This document shows, in pieces, positions 12,036 to 23,717 of a stretch of DNA of 64,000 bases; within the stretch, counting starts at the first letter, position 1; every line of letters starts with the position of its first letter. The DNA is from Hsuehochloa calcarea. Its lineage: Eukaryota; Streptophyta; Magnoliopsida; Poales; Poaceae. The translations under genes and the position numbers were made by a program. Where the stretch lies: the NCBI GenBank assembly GCA_036346395.1, contig CM070604.1, positions 32,329,662 through 32,393,661 on the forward strand, read 5' to 3'. A model generated the notes under the pieces. It was not told where the DNA came from. It did not search any database and saw nothing but the letters and a program-made list of their open reading frames with translations.

Positions 12036-12044
12036 CGACTATGA

Positions 12045-12642
12045 CTAGAATATACCATTTTCCACCAATGGATCGGACTCTAGCGGGACCAACAAGTATC
12101 CATATGAAGCAAGCATCACAGTCCGTCGGTCATAACCATAGTCACGAGAAGGGTGTGAGGCAAAGAACTTGTTTGCCATGCCTACAGGCGCACATCTTGC
12201 ATCTTTGATGACTTTGAGTTTGGGCAAACCTCTCATAAGATCAAGGTTGCTAACTCGCGTCGGATGATCAAAACCAATGTGCCCCAAGCGTCGATGCCAA
12301 AGCCGTAAATCGAAAGAAGATGTAAGCAAACATTTAAGAGATCCAAAAAGAGATTACGAAAAATCGGCTCAAAAATTCTACCAACTCTAGAGATTCCAAA
12401 CACAAGCTCACGGTAGAATCAAGCACACGACAAGCATTTTTCTTAAAAACCGTCTCATAGCCATCATCAAGAAGGTGAGAAAGCGAAAGGAGATTATACC
12501 TAAGCTTGTCCACAAGAGCGACATCCTTTAGAATGAATTTGTTGTTCACCCTAATTGATCCTGTTCCTTCAATTCGCCCTTGTGTATCATCTCCAAAGGT
12601 GATGAAGTCATCACTGTTGCTCGCGTGAAAGAGGTGAACCAT
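12045..12642 (-). pseudogene. C2 pol: protease end and GAG-pre-integrase domain
   Basis: 12334-12642 encodes the body of the Copia aspartic protease region (FITFGDDTQGRIEG, LKDVALVDKLRYNLLSLSHL). 12045-12329 encodes the GAG-pre-integrase zinc domain with LRLWHRRLGHIGF. The protease active site lies just upstream at about 12671-12685, where one base is missing and the D-S-G motif is broken. Confidence 0.85.
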
Positions 12643-13119
12643 TTTGAGTTCCGGTCATGTGGCGTGAACATCCGAGTCAACGAACCACGTGTTCTTCCCT
12701 TTCCGCGATAATCCACGAAAATCAAGGAACAAAAGAGCGATGTGTCTCAATCATCGGGTTAGATAAACATGATTTAGGAATCGATCTTGAGACACACGCG
12801 TCTGCAAGGAGTATACAAACCGAAGTACTATCCTTGATTTCATCTAACATTCGGTTATGAGCAATGTTTAAATTAAAATGAGACTTGAATCGTCCATGGG
12901 CGGTCGGCCGACGTTGAATTTGTGATCGACCGGCGACCAAAGCGGTCGGGCCGGTGACCACCAATGATCGGACCGCCAATCGATAAACATTAAAATTAGG
13001 ATATTTAGGAACATAATGATTTGCATGAGAGAAAATCCTAATCCGAGTTTATTCTTTTCAATGTTACCATGTCTCATAGAAGCTCTAGGTTGCATGAATG
13101 AAATTCTATCAAAATGTTT
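12643..13119 (-). other. C2 gag-protease junction with CGGTCNGACCG-like motifs
   Basis: The segment should be protein coding but is broken. At 12893-12985 it holds four CGGTC/GACCG half-sites like those of the LTR, an unusual feature for a coding junction. Confidence 0.55.
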
Positions 13120-15097
13120 CCTATCATTTTTCAACCTCATGTGAAATTCAATCAAATGTCCACCTTTTTGCAATAAGTGCAATGGTACTTGGTACCACTA
13201 GAAGAAGCACCATTTGAATTAATACAAGGTTGGGCAAAGCCTGCAGATTTAAAAGATGTTTTTGCGAGTTGGGTTTTGAATTCAATTAAACCTTTTCCAA
13301 GACTTGAATGACTTTTGGGTTTGAATTGTCTTGAAAAGAATTGAATCCTAAACCTTGCTTCTTATAAGGAGTTTTAGACTTGTCAAGAATCATGTTTAAT
13401 TGTTTTTACCTTTAGAAAATTTCTCTAATGTATCATGAAGGTAAGCATTTTCTTTTCTCAAGTTAACACAAGCATTACAAGTTTTATTCATAGATTTTTC
13501 CTTATACAAAGCAATTTCAAGCTTAAGAGTGGAACAAGAAGCACAAGTAGTATTTTCAATATTGTCCTTAAGCTTAGCATATTTGACTCTAGCAGCTTCT
13601 AAGATATCTTTGATTTCACGTTCTTTTCTAAACATGAAGTGCAAGGGCTAGAATCAAATACATCAAAAGCAATCAATTTACTAGATTCTAAACATTTTTC
13701 ACAAGGAGCACTTTTAATTTCATTTAGTTCAGATCTAGCATTCTCAAGTTGTTGTACAGAAATGTTATGAGCAGATTGTAACTTGGTAATTTCTGAATGC
13801 ATAGCATGACAAGATAAACATTCATCAGGTTCAAGAGTCTTAGCAGTTTTAAGCTCTACTTTCAGTTTGCTAATCTTTGACTCTAATTTCTTATTTTTTG
13901 TCATAACAAATTCTAGCGCTTCATCTTGACTAAGCAATTGTTCAACTATAGAATCATATTTAGCAGAAAGCTCATCATAAGAAAAAGATACCTCATTATC
14001 ATCAATGTCGTCCGTGTCAGCCATGAAGCACATGCCAGTGAAGTCTTTGGCCTTCCCTTTCTTTTTGCCTTGAGGGATCTCCTCCTCCTTGTCCTCCTCA
14101 CTCCCGGTATCCACATCGCTCAAGGATTGATCCTCAAAGCGGCAAGGACCGGTGGCGGCTTTCACAAGCTTATTAGCCTCATACCTTGATTTGTTGAAAG
14201 GAGACTTCTTCCAAGCTGGCTTTCCTTCCTTATGATTGCTCTTACCTTTCAGCTTGGGGCCATTTGCCCGGATATGATTGAGCTCACCACATTCATAGCA
14301 TGTCACCGACCACCTCTCTTTTGTTTCTCACATTATTGTAGGCCGTGTGAATTTTTTAGCTAGAAGAGCTAACTCTGTTTGAGAATACTTTCAAGCTCCT
14401 CTTCATGAATAGCAGATAAATAAGCAAATGAAAATCCGAAGAAGATTCAAAAGAGTCATCAAAAGCCTTTTGAGAGGATCTGCTACCAAAGCTAAATTAT
14501 CTTTCTTGGGATGATCAACTCTTTTAATTTCATGAGTCTTGAGTTTACTATAAAGCAATTCTAAAGTAAGACTTGAAAGATCAACATTTTCCTCTATAGC
14601 GAGAGCCTTCATCTCCCACTCCTTGGTGTTGATTGCGGCCAAGAGATGGGTGGCATTTTCAGATTGAGAATATTCAATATCAACGACTTTCATTTGATTA
14701 ATTACTTTATTAAAGCGATGAAAATGTCATCGATGCTCTCTCAGGGCGCATCTCGAATTTATTGTATTCACGTTTGTAAACTGTTTGGCGCACTTTTTGA
14801 TTTGGGACGAACCCTCATGATATGTTTCGAGAGTGTTCCAAATTTCATGCGCAGTTGAAAGATTGCAAATTCTATCATATTCTTGTCTACCAAGTGCACC
14901 ATATAAAAGATTCTTAGCCTTATTGTTGTTAGCCAAAAGAATTGCGAAACTGTGTAGCAATTTCAGAATAACCAGTGGGCTCTAACAACATCCCAAATAG
15001 CTTGTCCCTCGCTCTCAAGAAAGACACGCATACGATTCTTCCAATAGGCATAGTCGTGCCCATCGAAGATATGCGGTTTAGTAGAAAACTTATCCAT
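13120..15097 (-). pseudogene. C2 gag
   Basis: The likely start is the ATG at 15097-15095, 46 nt after the primer site, followed by MDKFSTKPHIFDGHDYAYWK. The UBN2/DUF4219 capsid-like part runs over 14403-14985 in two frames. A CCHC zinc knuckle starts CYECGELNHIRAN at about 14270-14303; its last Cys is read as Gly. A coiled-coil-rich part (KLESKISKLKVELKTAK) and a second, partly broken zinc finger at 13141-13187 follow. Gag forms the particle that packages the RNA. Frames are broken at several places. Confidence 0.85.
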
Positions 15098-15142
15098 CGC
15101 CAAAGTTCAGTGACCGGTTAAGATCAAGATTGAACTAACCGG

Positions 15143-15154
15143 GCTCTGATACCA
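15143..15154 (-). other. C2 primer-binding site
   Basis: The minus strand reads TGGTATCAGAGC, complementary to the 3' end of initiator-Met tRNA, two bases from the 5' LTR. Confidence 0.95.
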
Positions 15155-15156
15155 CT

Positions 15157-16942
15157 TGTTGGACCGTAAAGGCGACTAGAGGGGGGGTGAATAGGAGCAC
15201 ACTCACTTTTTCACAAATTATGAACTCAATACAATTTCACTCCAGTAGCTATTAGAAAGCTATGAAGATCAATATACGATCTGTGGAAGACTAGTATTGA
15301 ATCCAATTAAACCCCTAAGCAATGCTACAAAAATCAACTAAGATTGTAAAGACTCACAGCACGGGCGGTCTGACCGCTGGACCCAATCGGTCGGACCGAT
15401 TGCCGGGCGGTCTGACCGACGTTGTGCTGGCGGTCGGACCGCTCCAAAATCGGTCTGACCGGTGATGACGGGCGGTCTGACCGCCGACTCGAACCGATCC
15501 GCAACGATAAAATCACCGATGACGAAGTTGCAATTAGGTGAAACTTTTGATTCTCAACTCTAATCTTTATGAAACTTTGCACACACCTTCTATATGCTAT
15601 TGAGGACCTATTCCAATCGAATATTATGATAATTCTTGGAACGATCTTGAGCAATTGCCAATTGATTAACGAAGGTCTAAACAGGGCAAGAATGAAAACT
15701 TGATCCTAAAGCTTGTTTGTGAGGGATTGATGATCAAGATGATGCTAGATAGATTCACACATATCACAGCAAGCTAATTCACGTGAAAGAATCAATCACA
15801 AACTCGCGGATCAAAGAAAGCCCTAAAAACACGAAAAGAGACTTATCTCAAGCAAACCTTGCATAGATTGATTTCGTGATTGTTGCTGGATTACATCCAC
15901 ACCATCATGGATCAGTGGACAATCAAAGATCACGAAATTCACCACAAACCATCAAGAGCCCTTGCCTCCACCTCAACTCCCCTAAAGACAATTAGGGTTT
16001 TGAAACATAAAAGGCGAGAGAGAGAGAGGCGACCACCATCTCCTCCTATTTATAGTGGAGGCCTAGACTCCTAGGGTTTGACTCCATTGGGCTCCCGTTA
16101 AGGCCCACTAACAAACGGGTCACACACGCACGCTTCGCAAAGCGCCGTCTTTAATCTTTTGACCTAAACCGCTTCACCATGCGCCATGGATTTGCTAATA
16201 GGTCACCATTGTCCATCTTGTGTCACACTTGAGTCGTTGACCTCACCCGGCATCGTCAATCGTTCTGGACCTCAACTCTCCGAGTCTAGTCCCGATCCTC
16301 CTCGCCGTTGACCGTCGTTGACCACCAAGCAACCTGCACAACCACAGACAAGCAAACACGAATTCGGGAACAAGTTCTTCACAACTTGACCCATGTTAGT
16401 CAAAACATGCATCATGCAAATCATATGCCATGAAACCAATGACTTTGACCTAACCAATCAACATCGCCACGAAGTTGGCCGACGTTCAAGTAGAAACCGG
16501 TCTGACCGCTCCAGTGAGCCGGTCGGACCGCCCATGGCGGTCGGACCGCTCCACAATGAGCGGTCGGACCGCCCCTTGGGACTTAGCCGAAATTCATACT
16601 CCCAAATTCCGAAACCTTCTGGAAATTAAAAACGAATAGAACTTCTTACTGGAGACTCCAAAAATTATGAGACCAAGTGCATTGGGATCCCCTCACTTGC
16701 CTACAACACCTATTTTTGGCCCAGCTCGTTTTGAACACTTTTAGGTCACCGCCGGTCCGATCGCCCACATGGCGGTCCGACCGATTTGGGACCGGTCGGA
16801 CCGCCGTGCAAGGACCGGTCGGACCGCCCCTGTCCAGAATACCTGTAGCTTTGTCGAAAACACGTGAAACTACAAACCGTAAACGCCATTGCCAATTGTC
16901 ACATCATCCTAAGATCTGGAACATATCCCCATGAAATCCACA
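15157..16942 (-). repeat. C2 5' LTR
   Basis: This LTR is 1,786 bp, from TGTTGGACCG to ATCCACA on the plus strand. It includes CGGTCNGACCG clusters (15360-15490 and 16495-16830) and the TATA box at 16047-16056 on the minus strand. Confidence 0.93.
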
Positions 16943-17731
16943 CTTTTTGTGTAACGGCTAGTTAGAGCATTAAATGCTACTGTTCCGATCGTTGAGCCGA
17001 AGATCGGTAGTACCGGACCTTCAACGGCGGTACTATCGCAAATCCTGAGTTTTCCAAGGACTCGATTGTAATGGCTAGTTTTGTAGTTTGAGGCTATAAA
17101 TACACCCTCACCTGCAGCAAGGCATTAACTTTTGGCCAGATTGAGTACTCACAAGGGCTTTGGTGCTCTCTCTACTACTCTCTTTGCATTCAATTCATTC
17201 TTTGAGATAGCTGAGAGTCAGACAAGTGCATTTAATCATTAGTTGATCTTTGGCACTTGAGAGACTTCAAGCAAGAGATGTGATCTTTTACTCTTGGTGT
17301 TTGCCGGCGCCTAGATGGCTTGAAAAAGATTGCTCGGTGATTACTTCAAGAAGCTTGTGAAGTGACCCAGCAAGGATTGTGATTGGTTCGGTGCTCACCA
17401 ACTCCGGAGGGGAGCAAGAGCAACTATAGTGATCGAGGTTGAGGCTCAATTTGTGGAGCTGGCTTGATTCGTTCAAACTTCCTCAATGTGGATTAGTGAA
17501 GACCGACAAATCGTCGATACCACGGGAAAAACTCCTTGTCTCTAGAGTGGTTCTATTTCTTGTATTTACCTTCCGCACTTACAATTCCAGTATAATACTT
17601 GTGTAGAATTGCTTAGCTAGAATTGTATCTAGTTTAGACAAGCTTATTAATTGTGATAAAATATTAAATTAGTTAAAGAATTTTTAAAACCTCCCATTCA
17701 CCCTCTCTAGTTGGTTTTCCTTGATTCTACA
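16943..17731 (+). repeat. C1 5' LTR, second part
   Basis: It continues the LTR broken at 5963 and ends CTACA at 17731. It matches the 3' LTR from about 51713 to 52537. Confidence 0.9.
17095..17103 (+). promoter_or_regulatory. TATA box of the C1 5' LTR
   Basis: TATAAATAC follows TTTGAGGC; the same box is at 51863-51870 in the 3' LTR. Confidence 0.65.
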
Positions 17732-17733
17732 AG

Positions 17734-17745
17734 TAGTATCAGAGC
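17734..17745 (+). other. C1 primer-binding site
   Basis: TAGTATCAGAGC lies two bases after the LTR; it differs from the initiator-Met primer site by one G-to-A change. Confidence 0.9.
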
Positions 17746-17785
17746 TTGGTCTCTCTATTTTTAGACTTAACCGTCTACGAGAGAA

Positions 17786-18112
17786 ATGATAGCTAGTGAG
17801 GGAATATCAATAAGTAAGGCTCCTTTATTTGATGGATCAAATTATGCTTATTGAAAAATTAGAATGTCCATTTATTTAAAGGCCATGAGCCCAAGCATAT
17901 AGAGAATTGTTAGTGAGAGTTTCGTTATAGCACTTGATCCTACACACCCCACGTATCTTGAGGAATGAAACTCCCGCCTCAATGCTCAAGCGATGAATGC
18001 TATATTTGCATCTTTAAATGCAGATGAGTTCAATCGAGTGAGCAACCTTGAAACTGCTCATGAGATATGGACTATGCTCTCAGAAATTCATGAGGGCGCA
18101 TCCACAGTTAAA
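17786..18112 (+). pseudogene. C1 gag, N-terminal part
   Basis: The ATG at 17786 opens a frame that stays in register for 327 bp, with APLFDGSNYAY, IRMSIYLKAM and LNADEFNRVSNLETAHEIW, the DUF4219/UBN2 gag signature. Three stop codons (17852, 17900 and 17966) all fall where the family has Trp, each one G-to-A change from TGG. The reading is cut at 18112 by the truncated G1 LTR, and gag up to the late linker is missing. Confidence 0.88.
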
Positions 18113-18707
18113 GAAACGTTCTTCATACGGACTTGGATCCCCGCTCTTTGTTAAGAGCGGGCTTAAGTGAACACCGACGGGTGTGTCACTAGTTATACCG
18201 GTATAAACATGTGGAAAGTCCATTCTCCTTCAATGCATTCATTCATTCATACCATGCTTTCTTAAATTCATGAAGTAAATGAGGTACTTGGTAGATTGTT
18301 TCAATTCAGTGTTCTATGTGAATGTATATGTTGCGCTTGCTGAGTTTCGACTCACTCTTGTTTTTATTTATTTTTTTAGGTGAATTCCAGTGAAACAGTT
18401 GCTAGCGGGAGGGTGTAGTCCAGCACGTTCCTTGCACATGAATAAATTAATCATTCGTTAAAGTTCTATTTACATATCTTCAGTTTTATTTATAATGTAA
18501 TGGACTGTAATAATTGTCATTTGAAGGTTCATTATTATCGCTTTGGTAAATTCTCGTTTGAATTTATAGATGAACTGTGATTAAGCCATAGATTGTTATC
18601 TTGGTTAATCGTTTCTTTAGCATTGAATGCGTTGTTAATCTTATGAAATGATTAGTAGATTGTCTTGTTAGGTGACATCTTGTCTTCCGAATAGACAGGG
18701 TGTTACA
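18113..18707 (+). repeat. G1 first LTR, 5' truncated
   Basis: Only the last 595 bp remain, starting inside the hairpin that is complete at 41457-41480. It ends GGGTGTTACA before the primer site. Confidence 0.9.
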
Positions 18708-18709
18708 GT

Positions 18710-18721
18710 TGGTATCAGAGC
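18710..18721 (+). other. G1 primer-binding site, first interior
   Basis: TGGTATCAGAGC is a perfect match to the initiator-Met primer site, two bases after the LTR. Confidence 0.95.
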
Positions 18722-18896
18722 GGGCTTTAGGTCCGTGGTGAACAAAGTATTAAAATGACACACTGTGCACAGTAGGTGGGGTTTGGGAAATCCATTGCTT
18801 CCGCATTTCTAGTGATTTGGTTCATTATGTAGTACTGTGTAGAATTATTTCAGTACTATCTCTCATGTTGTTAATATGTGATATGATGTGTTATCC

Positions 18897-18917
18897 TATA
18901 TATATATATATATATAT
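18897..18917. repeat. TA microsatellite
   Basis: About ten TA units occur here. The second interior has a shorter version at about 35910-35925, and G3 has one near 61730. Confidence 0.9.
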
Positions 18918-21900
18918 GGATTAATTTTATGATTGTCATGAGATGATCCTATATATTCATAATTGATGGAATTAGCTATGCGTATCGGTAGCGGACGTTG
19001 AGCAGTTGAGTTCGTGGTTGTTGTTCGGTTTTGCTGTGCTACACCACCGCTCGTGGTATGAGAGTAGAGCGCCTTACCCTGCTCCATAGTTACGTGTTGA
19101 GCCCGAGCTCATTGTTGAAGTTGTTGTCTTTCTCAAACTTGTATCTGGTTTCTTGGTTGTAGTTTCTTACAGTTCATGAGTTTCTTTTGACTGGGGTGTT
19201 TTGATGAAGTGGGCAAGCTCCAGTAGATCTCTAATCATTCTTTGAAATAATTATTGTTCTTTCGATTATTGTGATATTTCTACTCCACGTGAGCGTAGTT
19301 AAATTGCAAGATTTATCTTTTCACAGGAAGTTCGGTTTTACCCCTGTTGGAAATTGTAACTCATTTATTCGCTTGGAATTTCTAAGCGTTGGAAGATTTC
19401 TTTTGCAAGCTCTTTATTAATTGTACATTGACCTTGCATATTTCTTTTGGGTTAATTTGAGAGTTGAAGTTTTATGCCTTTCTTATGATAAGGAGAATGT
19501 TAAAACCCTTTTTGTGTTATGTTGTCATACTTTATCTAAGAGGTTCTATTTAAAAGCATTATGTGGTATGGTAGGAGTTATCAGTTGGGTTAATATCTTG
19601 GTGCAAACCAATGACTCTTAGTTAATGTCTTCAAAAGTCAACTTAATTTTACCTTGATAAATATTAACATCAAATAAGTCTTCTATTTGGATACCTAAAG
19701 AATTTGTACAAATGCTAAATTCACCTGATTTTGTCATGCTAAATTGATGTTATAGGTATGAGGTAATGGATGACGGTGGTTGTAATGACTTCCAAAATGT
19801 TATCTTATAATTATTCCATTGCTGAAATTTAAAGTTATTTCATTCCAATTTCTGAACAAAGGTAGGACTATGAATGCTTCCATGATTAGATAATCATCGG
19901 TTGTTAGTATTAGTAGTTAGAGTGCTAGGAGTGCGTGTATATCTGGCGTTGAGTATTACTAAGGACAAATGAGCTAAATCTAATAAGTGATTTAATCTAG
20001 TATGTTTAAAGGGTTTTTCTTGTAATAGAGTGAGCTTGTTAAAAAGAGGTTTGTTTCAGCTTTGTGGCTTTCACACTTGATTTCTTTTCTAGAATAAGTT
20101 GTTATTACAATCCTATTTGATGCTTTGGAGTTTTCTATGACACGATTTGTCATGCTTCCTTTAGAAGGTTTATTGATGTGATAGTAAGGTAAATTGATTG
20201 TTACCAGGAACGTATGTTATTGGTCTTAATGAAATGTTCAGTAATATGAGGGTAATGTTGATTCTTTTATAGAGAAAGAAATTTGATTGTCTTTCGTGAT
20301 ACTTCAAAAAAAAATGATCAAATTTCAAGTTTTGTGTTCATGATCTTTTGGGGTTCAAGTTCTATGTAGTAAACGAGGTTTGTCGAGTAAAGCGTTATGT
20401 TGCGGTTATAATGGTTCTTGGTGATGCGAGTGTTTCGATCTTGAATGCTCGTTTGTTCATAACTGTTAACATATGATATTCTCTTCTTGTGTGGCCCATG
20501 CTTTCAACTGTGGACTTCACACATGTTCTATGAGTTCATTGCTTAATTGGTCTTCCCCTTGGTCCTGTGTTCATTGCGGCGAGAAATGATTTTCTAGTTT
20601 GTGAAAATCGGTTCCATTTGCCTCTTCTTTTGAGAAAGAATCACCCATTCTTTTCACGTCGGTCTTCAAGTGTTTTCTAATTGTTGTTGTGAGATTGATG
20701 TTAATACTTGTAGTAAATTGATAGCCTTGGGTGATATCGTTCAAATGAGAGTATTTCAAGTTTTGCTTTCGTGGGCTTTTGGAGCTCCTGAATTATTTGG
20801 TAGCTAAAATAAGTTTAAACAAAATGATGTATTTGAATGTTCTATCAATTATCAAGTGATTCTTGTGATTTGAGATTTAAGGCTCCTTAGCTTGAGTTGG
20901 CAAAGTGATATTCCAATCAAAGAAAATTATTTCTTTTGTTAAAGGGAAGAGTGTAGTAGAGGTATTCGAGATTGGTTTTTCATTGTTTGAGATTCGATAT
21001 CATCTTCTTGTGGGACTTGTGACCTTAGCTGTGGCCTCGTCTTATGTTTTTTGAGTTCTTTGCTAATTGCCTACTTCTTACGGTTCGTGTTTACGACAAG
21101 TGGTAAACGTTTTCTAGGTACTGAAAATTATTTCCACTTACCTCTTCTTTTGAGCATGGAGGAACTGATTCGTTTTTCAAGTGTCTTCTAAAGTGTATAG
21201 AGACGACTAGATAGTGGTGGTCAAGTAAATTATTTTGTGAGGCTTGAGTGCCAAATTATTTAAGGTGCTTAAGAGGAAGAAATGATTTCATGCTGACATT
21301 CCCATAGAGAGTTTGATTTAAATAAAATGGTTCTCTTTAGAGCTAAACTTTTACGTTGTTGCGATTATCAGAATCTATAATGAATTGACATCCAATATCT
21401 TCTTGATCTTGTTAGTGGATTACTAGAATATCAAAAGTTTGGGGGATCTTGATCGATTGTTTAAAGTATTGGGATTGTGTAACTTACAAGGCCGAGAAAG
21501 TGAAACTGAATGGTGTGGTTTAGTGGGCGTCCAAGATTGGTGAAGTTAATCGTTTTGAGTAGTTAATTGATTATTGAGGATGATTGAAGTTATGACTGAG
21601 AATATTGTTTGGGTTGTGAGAATTTTTGATAAGAGAATGTGAGGGATTCTTGAATTATCCTAGGAATTCATTGTAGGAGACTTGGAGATTGAAGTTTGGA
21701 GCTTTGCAGTTTTATGCTAGAACCTTGGTTGCCAATGATTATGTGTAAAGGTAGCAGAATAAGAGTGGATTCTGAATAGTGGGATGGTCATTGATAGTAT
21801 CCTTTCGGTGTAGTAGATGGGAGTGTGTGATGTGAATTTCAATTGGATTATCCTGAACGGATTGAGGTAATGTGATTGTGGGTGTTGCAATTAGTATTAT

Positions 21901-22389
21901 CGAGGTGTTGGGAATTATTTGTCAGAATAATCCATTTGGTAGAGGAGCTGACTAGAGTATCCTTTTGTGGACTAGTATGGTTTCTCTATATGAGTGTGGT
22001 TGTTGCTCTCGGGTTGAGCATCACCCTAAGTTGCCGATTGAGATGTCATTTACAAATTGCGTTGGCTTTATGTTGGCATGGTGGTTCTTTCTGGTTCAAA
22101 AAAAAAAGTGTTTGATGTGGGCATTCGAGTGATTTCTCTTTTCGCTTTCGTGACGTCTATTCGCAAACCGCCCACTTGGAAAGTGGAAAGGTTTTCATGA
22201 GGAATCATCGATTCTGGATTTGACTCTTTTGGTACCAATCTGGTAACGAGTGGTTGCAATGAGAGTGATTTATTTTCAGTTGGGCTTTATCTGTAAAAGA
22301 GTTTGTTTAAAGCGAGTTGTTGTGTGTCCCTAGTTATAAGAGGTGCTCCTTGTTAATGTGAAAAGATTGATTGAGACATGGGACAAGAG

Positions 22390-22770
22390 TTCCATGTAAA
22401 TTGTGCCGGTTGTGTTGTTTGGAACCAAAGGGAAGGTTGACCCAAGATACATTGGTTTGTTCTATAAGTTGAGGGGATTTTTGGAAATTAGTGTTTCGTT
22501 AGGATCGTCTCGAGTCCAGTAGCGGGTGTACATTGTTTGGTATGACCGGTATTGGAGGAGTACTTGAGAGATCTAGAGTGTGAGGGTTCGTTAGAGCCGT
22601 CAACCAATGAGTAAGACCTTACCTTGAATCCCGACCGGTGAGAATATTGGAAGGAGCGAGCGAGTTCGAGGAACAAGACCTCAAGTATGTTAAAATCCTT
22701 TGGTCTCATCGGTCCAAAGAGAGGCTACTTGGGAGTTGGAGTCCGCATGCGCGAACAATACCCGACTTGC
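22390..22770 (+). pseudogene. Relic of Gypsy pol C-terminus in G1
   Basis: Decayed pieces follow the order of the integrase C-terminal region of G2: a GTKGK..PRY stretch (about 22421-22455), a GVH stretch (about 22525), EEYLRDLE (about 22556) and a final MREQYP chromodomain-like end (about 22750). Several frames and stops are involved. It shows that G1 derives from a Del/Tekay-type element whose coding sequence was lost. Confidence 0.65.
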
Positions 22771-22857
22771 TCACTTCTGTAATTATTTAAGTTATTCATC
22801 TTTCTTTCTCGAAGTTGCTACGTAGATTCGAGGTCGAATCTTTCTAAGGGGATAGAG

Positions 22858-23335
22858 TGTAATACCTCATAAATCCAAATAGTTCAGTATAGTTTGGAAT
22901 TTATTCAAAACGAGATTCAAATTTCTCCTAATCGCATTCGGTAAAGAGGAAGTCGGAGGAGAGAAAGAAGTAGTTTTTTCAGAATTTTCCATCCTGGGGG
23001 TTATCGGAGTTTTCCACTAACTTGGGCCAAGGGAGGGGGGCTGGCCGGCCCACTAGGAGGCCGGCCATTTAAGAGGGGAGGGGGCACCACTCCCCAAACC
23101 CTAGCCGCCTCCTTCCCCTCCCACCAAGCCGCCACCCCCTCCCCTCTCCATCCTCCTTGGCCGCGCCTCCTCCCACAGTTGGGCGCCGTCTCCCCTTGGT
23201 GGCCGGCCATTGGTGCTCCCGAAGTTGGTCTCCAAGATCCCCGGGCGCTCCTCCTCCGATCTGTCCTCCGGCGGGTCGTTTCTTCGCCGGTGGTTCGCTG
23301 TGGTGTGGCCGGCCAAGGAAGAAGAAGGGAGACCA
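22858..23335 (+). repeat. G1 middle LTR, first part
   Basis: It starts TGTAATACCTCATAAATCC and is interrupted after GGGAGACCA by G2. It matches 39871-40335. Confidence 0.9.
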
Positions 23336-23717
23336 TGTAACACCCCAGCCCAACACTGAGCCTAGAATGCCACCACATTACACTTTAAACTAATAATCAA
23401 TGACACACTATAAAATTACCTCAAGAAATCATCAATAATCATATCAATGGATCACAAAAGAACATGCATAACTATGGATCAAACGATAATGAATACGCAA
23501 GGAAAAGAATAACCAGGTATATAATCCAAAATAGCATCAACCAATGAATCCAAATTAATAAAGCAAATAGTCTAGTCCAAATGATATCCTAAACATTATT
23601 CAATAACGAACATGTCCAAGAGTAATCCAATATTGAATGAAAAGATTATTATGGCGAATGATCATGTGTTGTCCATGTGCTCTACTCGCTCTCAATTACG
23701 GCATCCTCGAAGATCAC

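Larger units (their letters stand above)
5964..16942 (-). mobile_element. C2: full-length SIRE-type Copia element
   Basis: Two LTRs (5964-7762 and 15157-16942) flank a 7.4-kb interior on the minus strand with primer site, gag, protease, integrase, RT, RNase H and purine tract in Copia order. The 5-bp TSD CTTTT flanks it (5959-5963 and 16943-16947), and removal of the element rejoins the C1 LTR, as the uninterrupted C1 3' LTR shows near 51712. The reading frames are broken many times, often at CAG or CTG sites. Confidence 0.95.
18708..22857 (+). other. G1 first interior, non-coding
   Basis: This is 4,150 bp, AT-rich, with no reading frame above about 80 residues. It ends with the hairpin GATTCGAGGTCGAATC (22825-22840) and purine tract AAGGGGATAGAG (22846-22857). 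A diverged duplication links about 20470-20770 with 20995-21210. Its sequence is also recognisable in the interior of G3 on the other strand. Confidence 0.85.

Noticed and set aside
13599..14306. A complete gag gene with GTG start
   Set aside because: The frame begins inside the zinc knuckle region. Upstream gag continues in other frames to an ATG at 15097, so this is only a fragment.
17786..18112. Repeat-induced point mutation as the cause of the stop codons
   Set aside because: That process is known in fungi. Deamination of methylcytosine explains the same changes in a plant genome.
18710..18721. TGGTATCAGAGC sites as parts of tRNA genes
   Set aside because: They match only the last bases of tRNA and sit next to LTRs; no cloverleaf is present, so they are primer sites.
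18708..22857. Long non-coding RNA gene or host intron
   Set aside because: LTRs, primer site, purine tract and a second near-identical copy show it is the interior of a retrotransposon.
23001..23393. Overlapping open frames of 60-125 residues on both strands
   Set aside because: They fall in the GC-rich start of the G1 LTR, recur in the other LTR copy with frameshifts, and have low-complexity Pro/Arg/Gly composition; they are not host genes.
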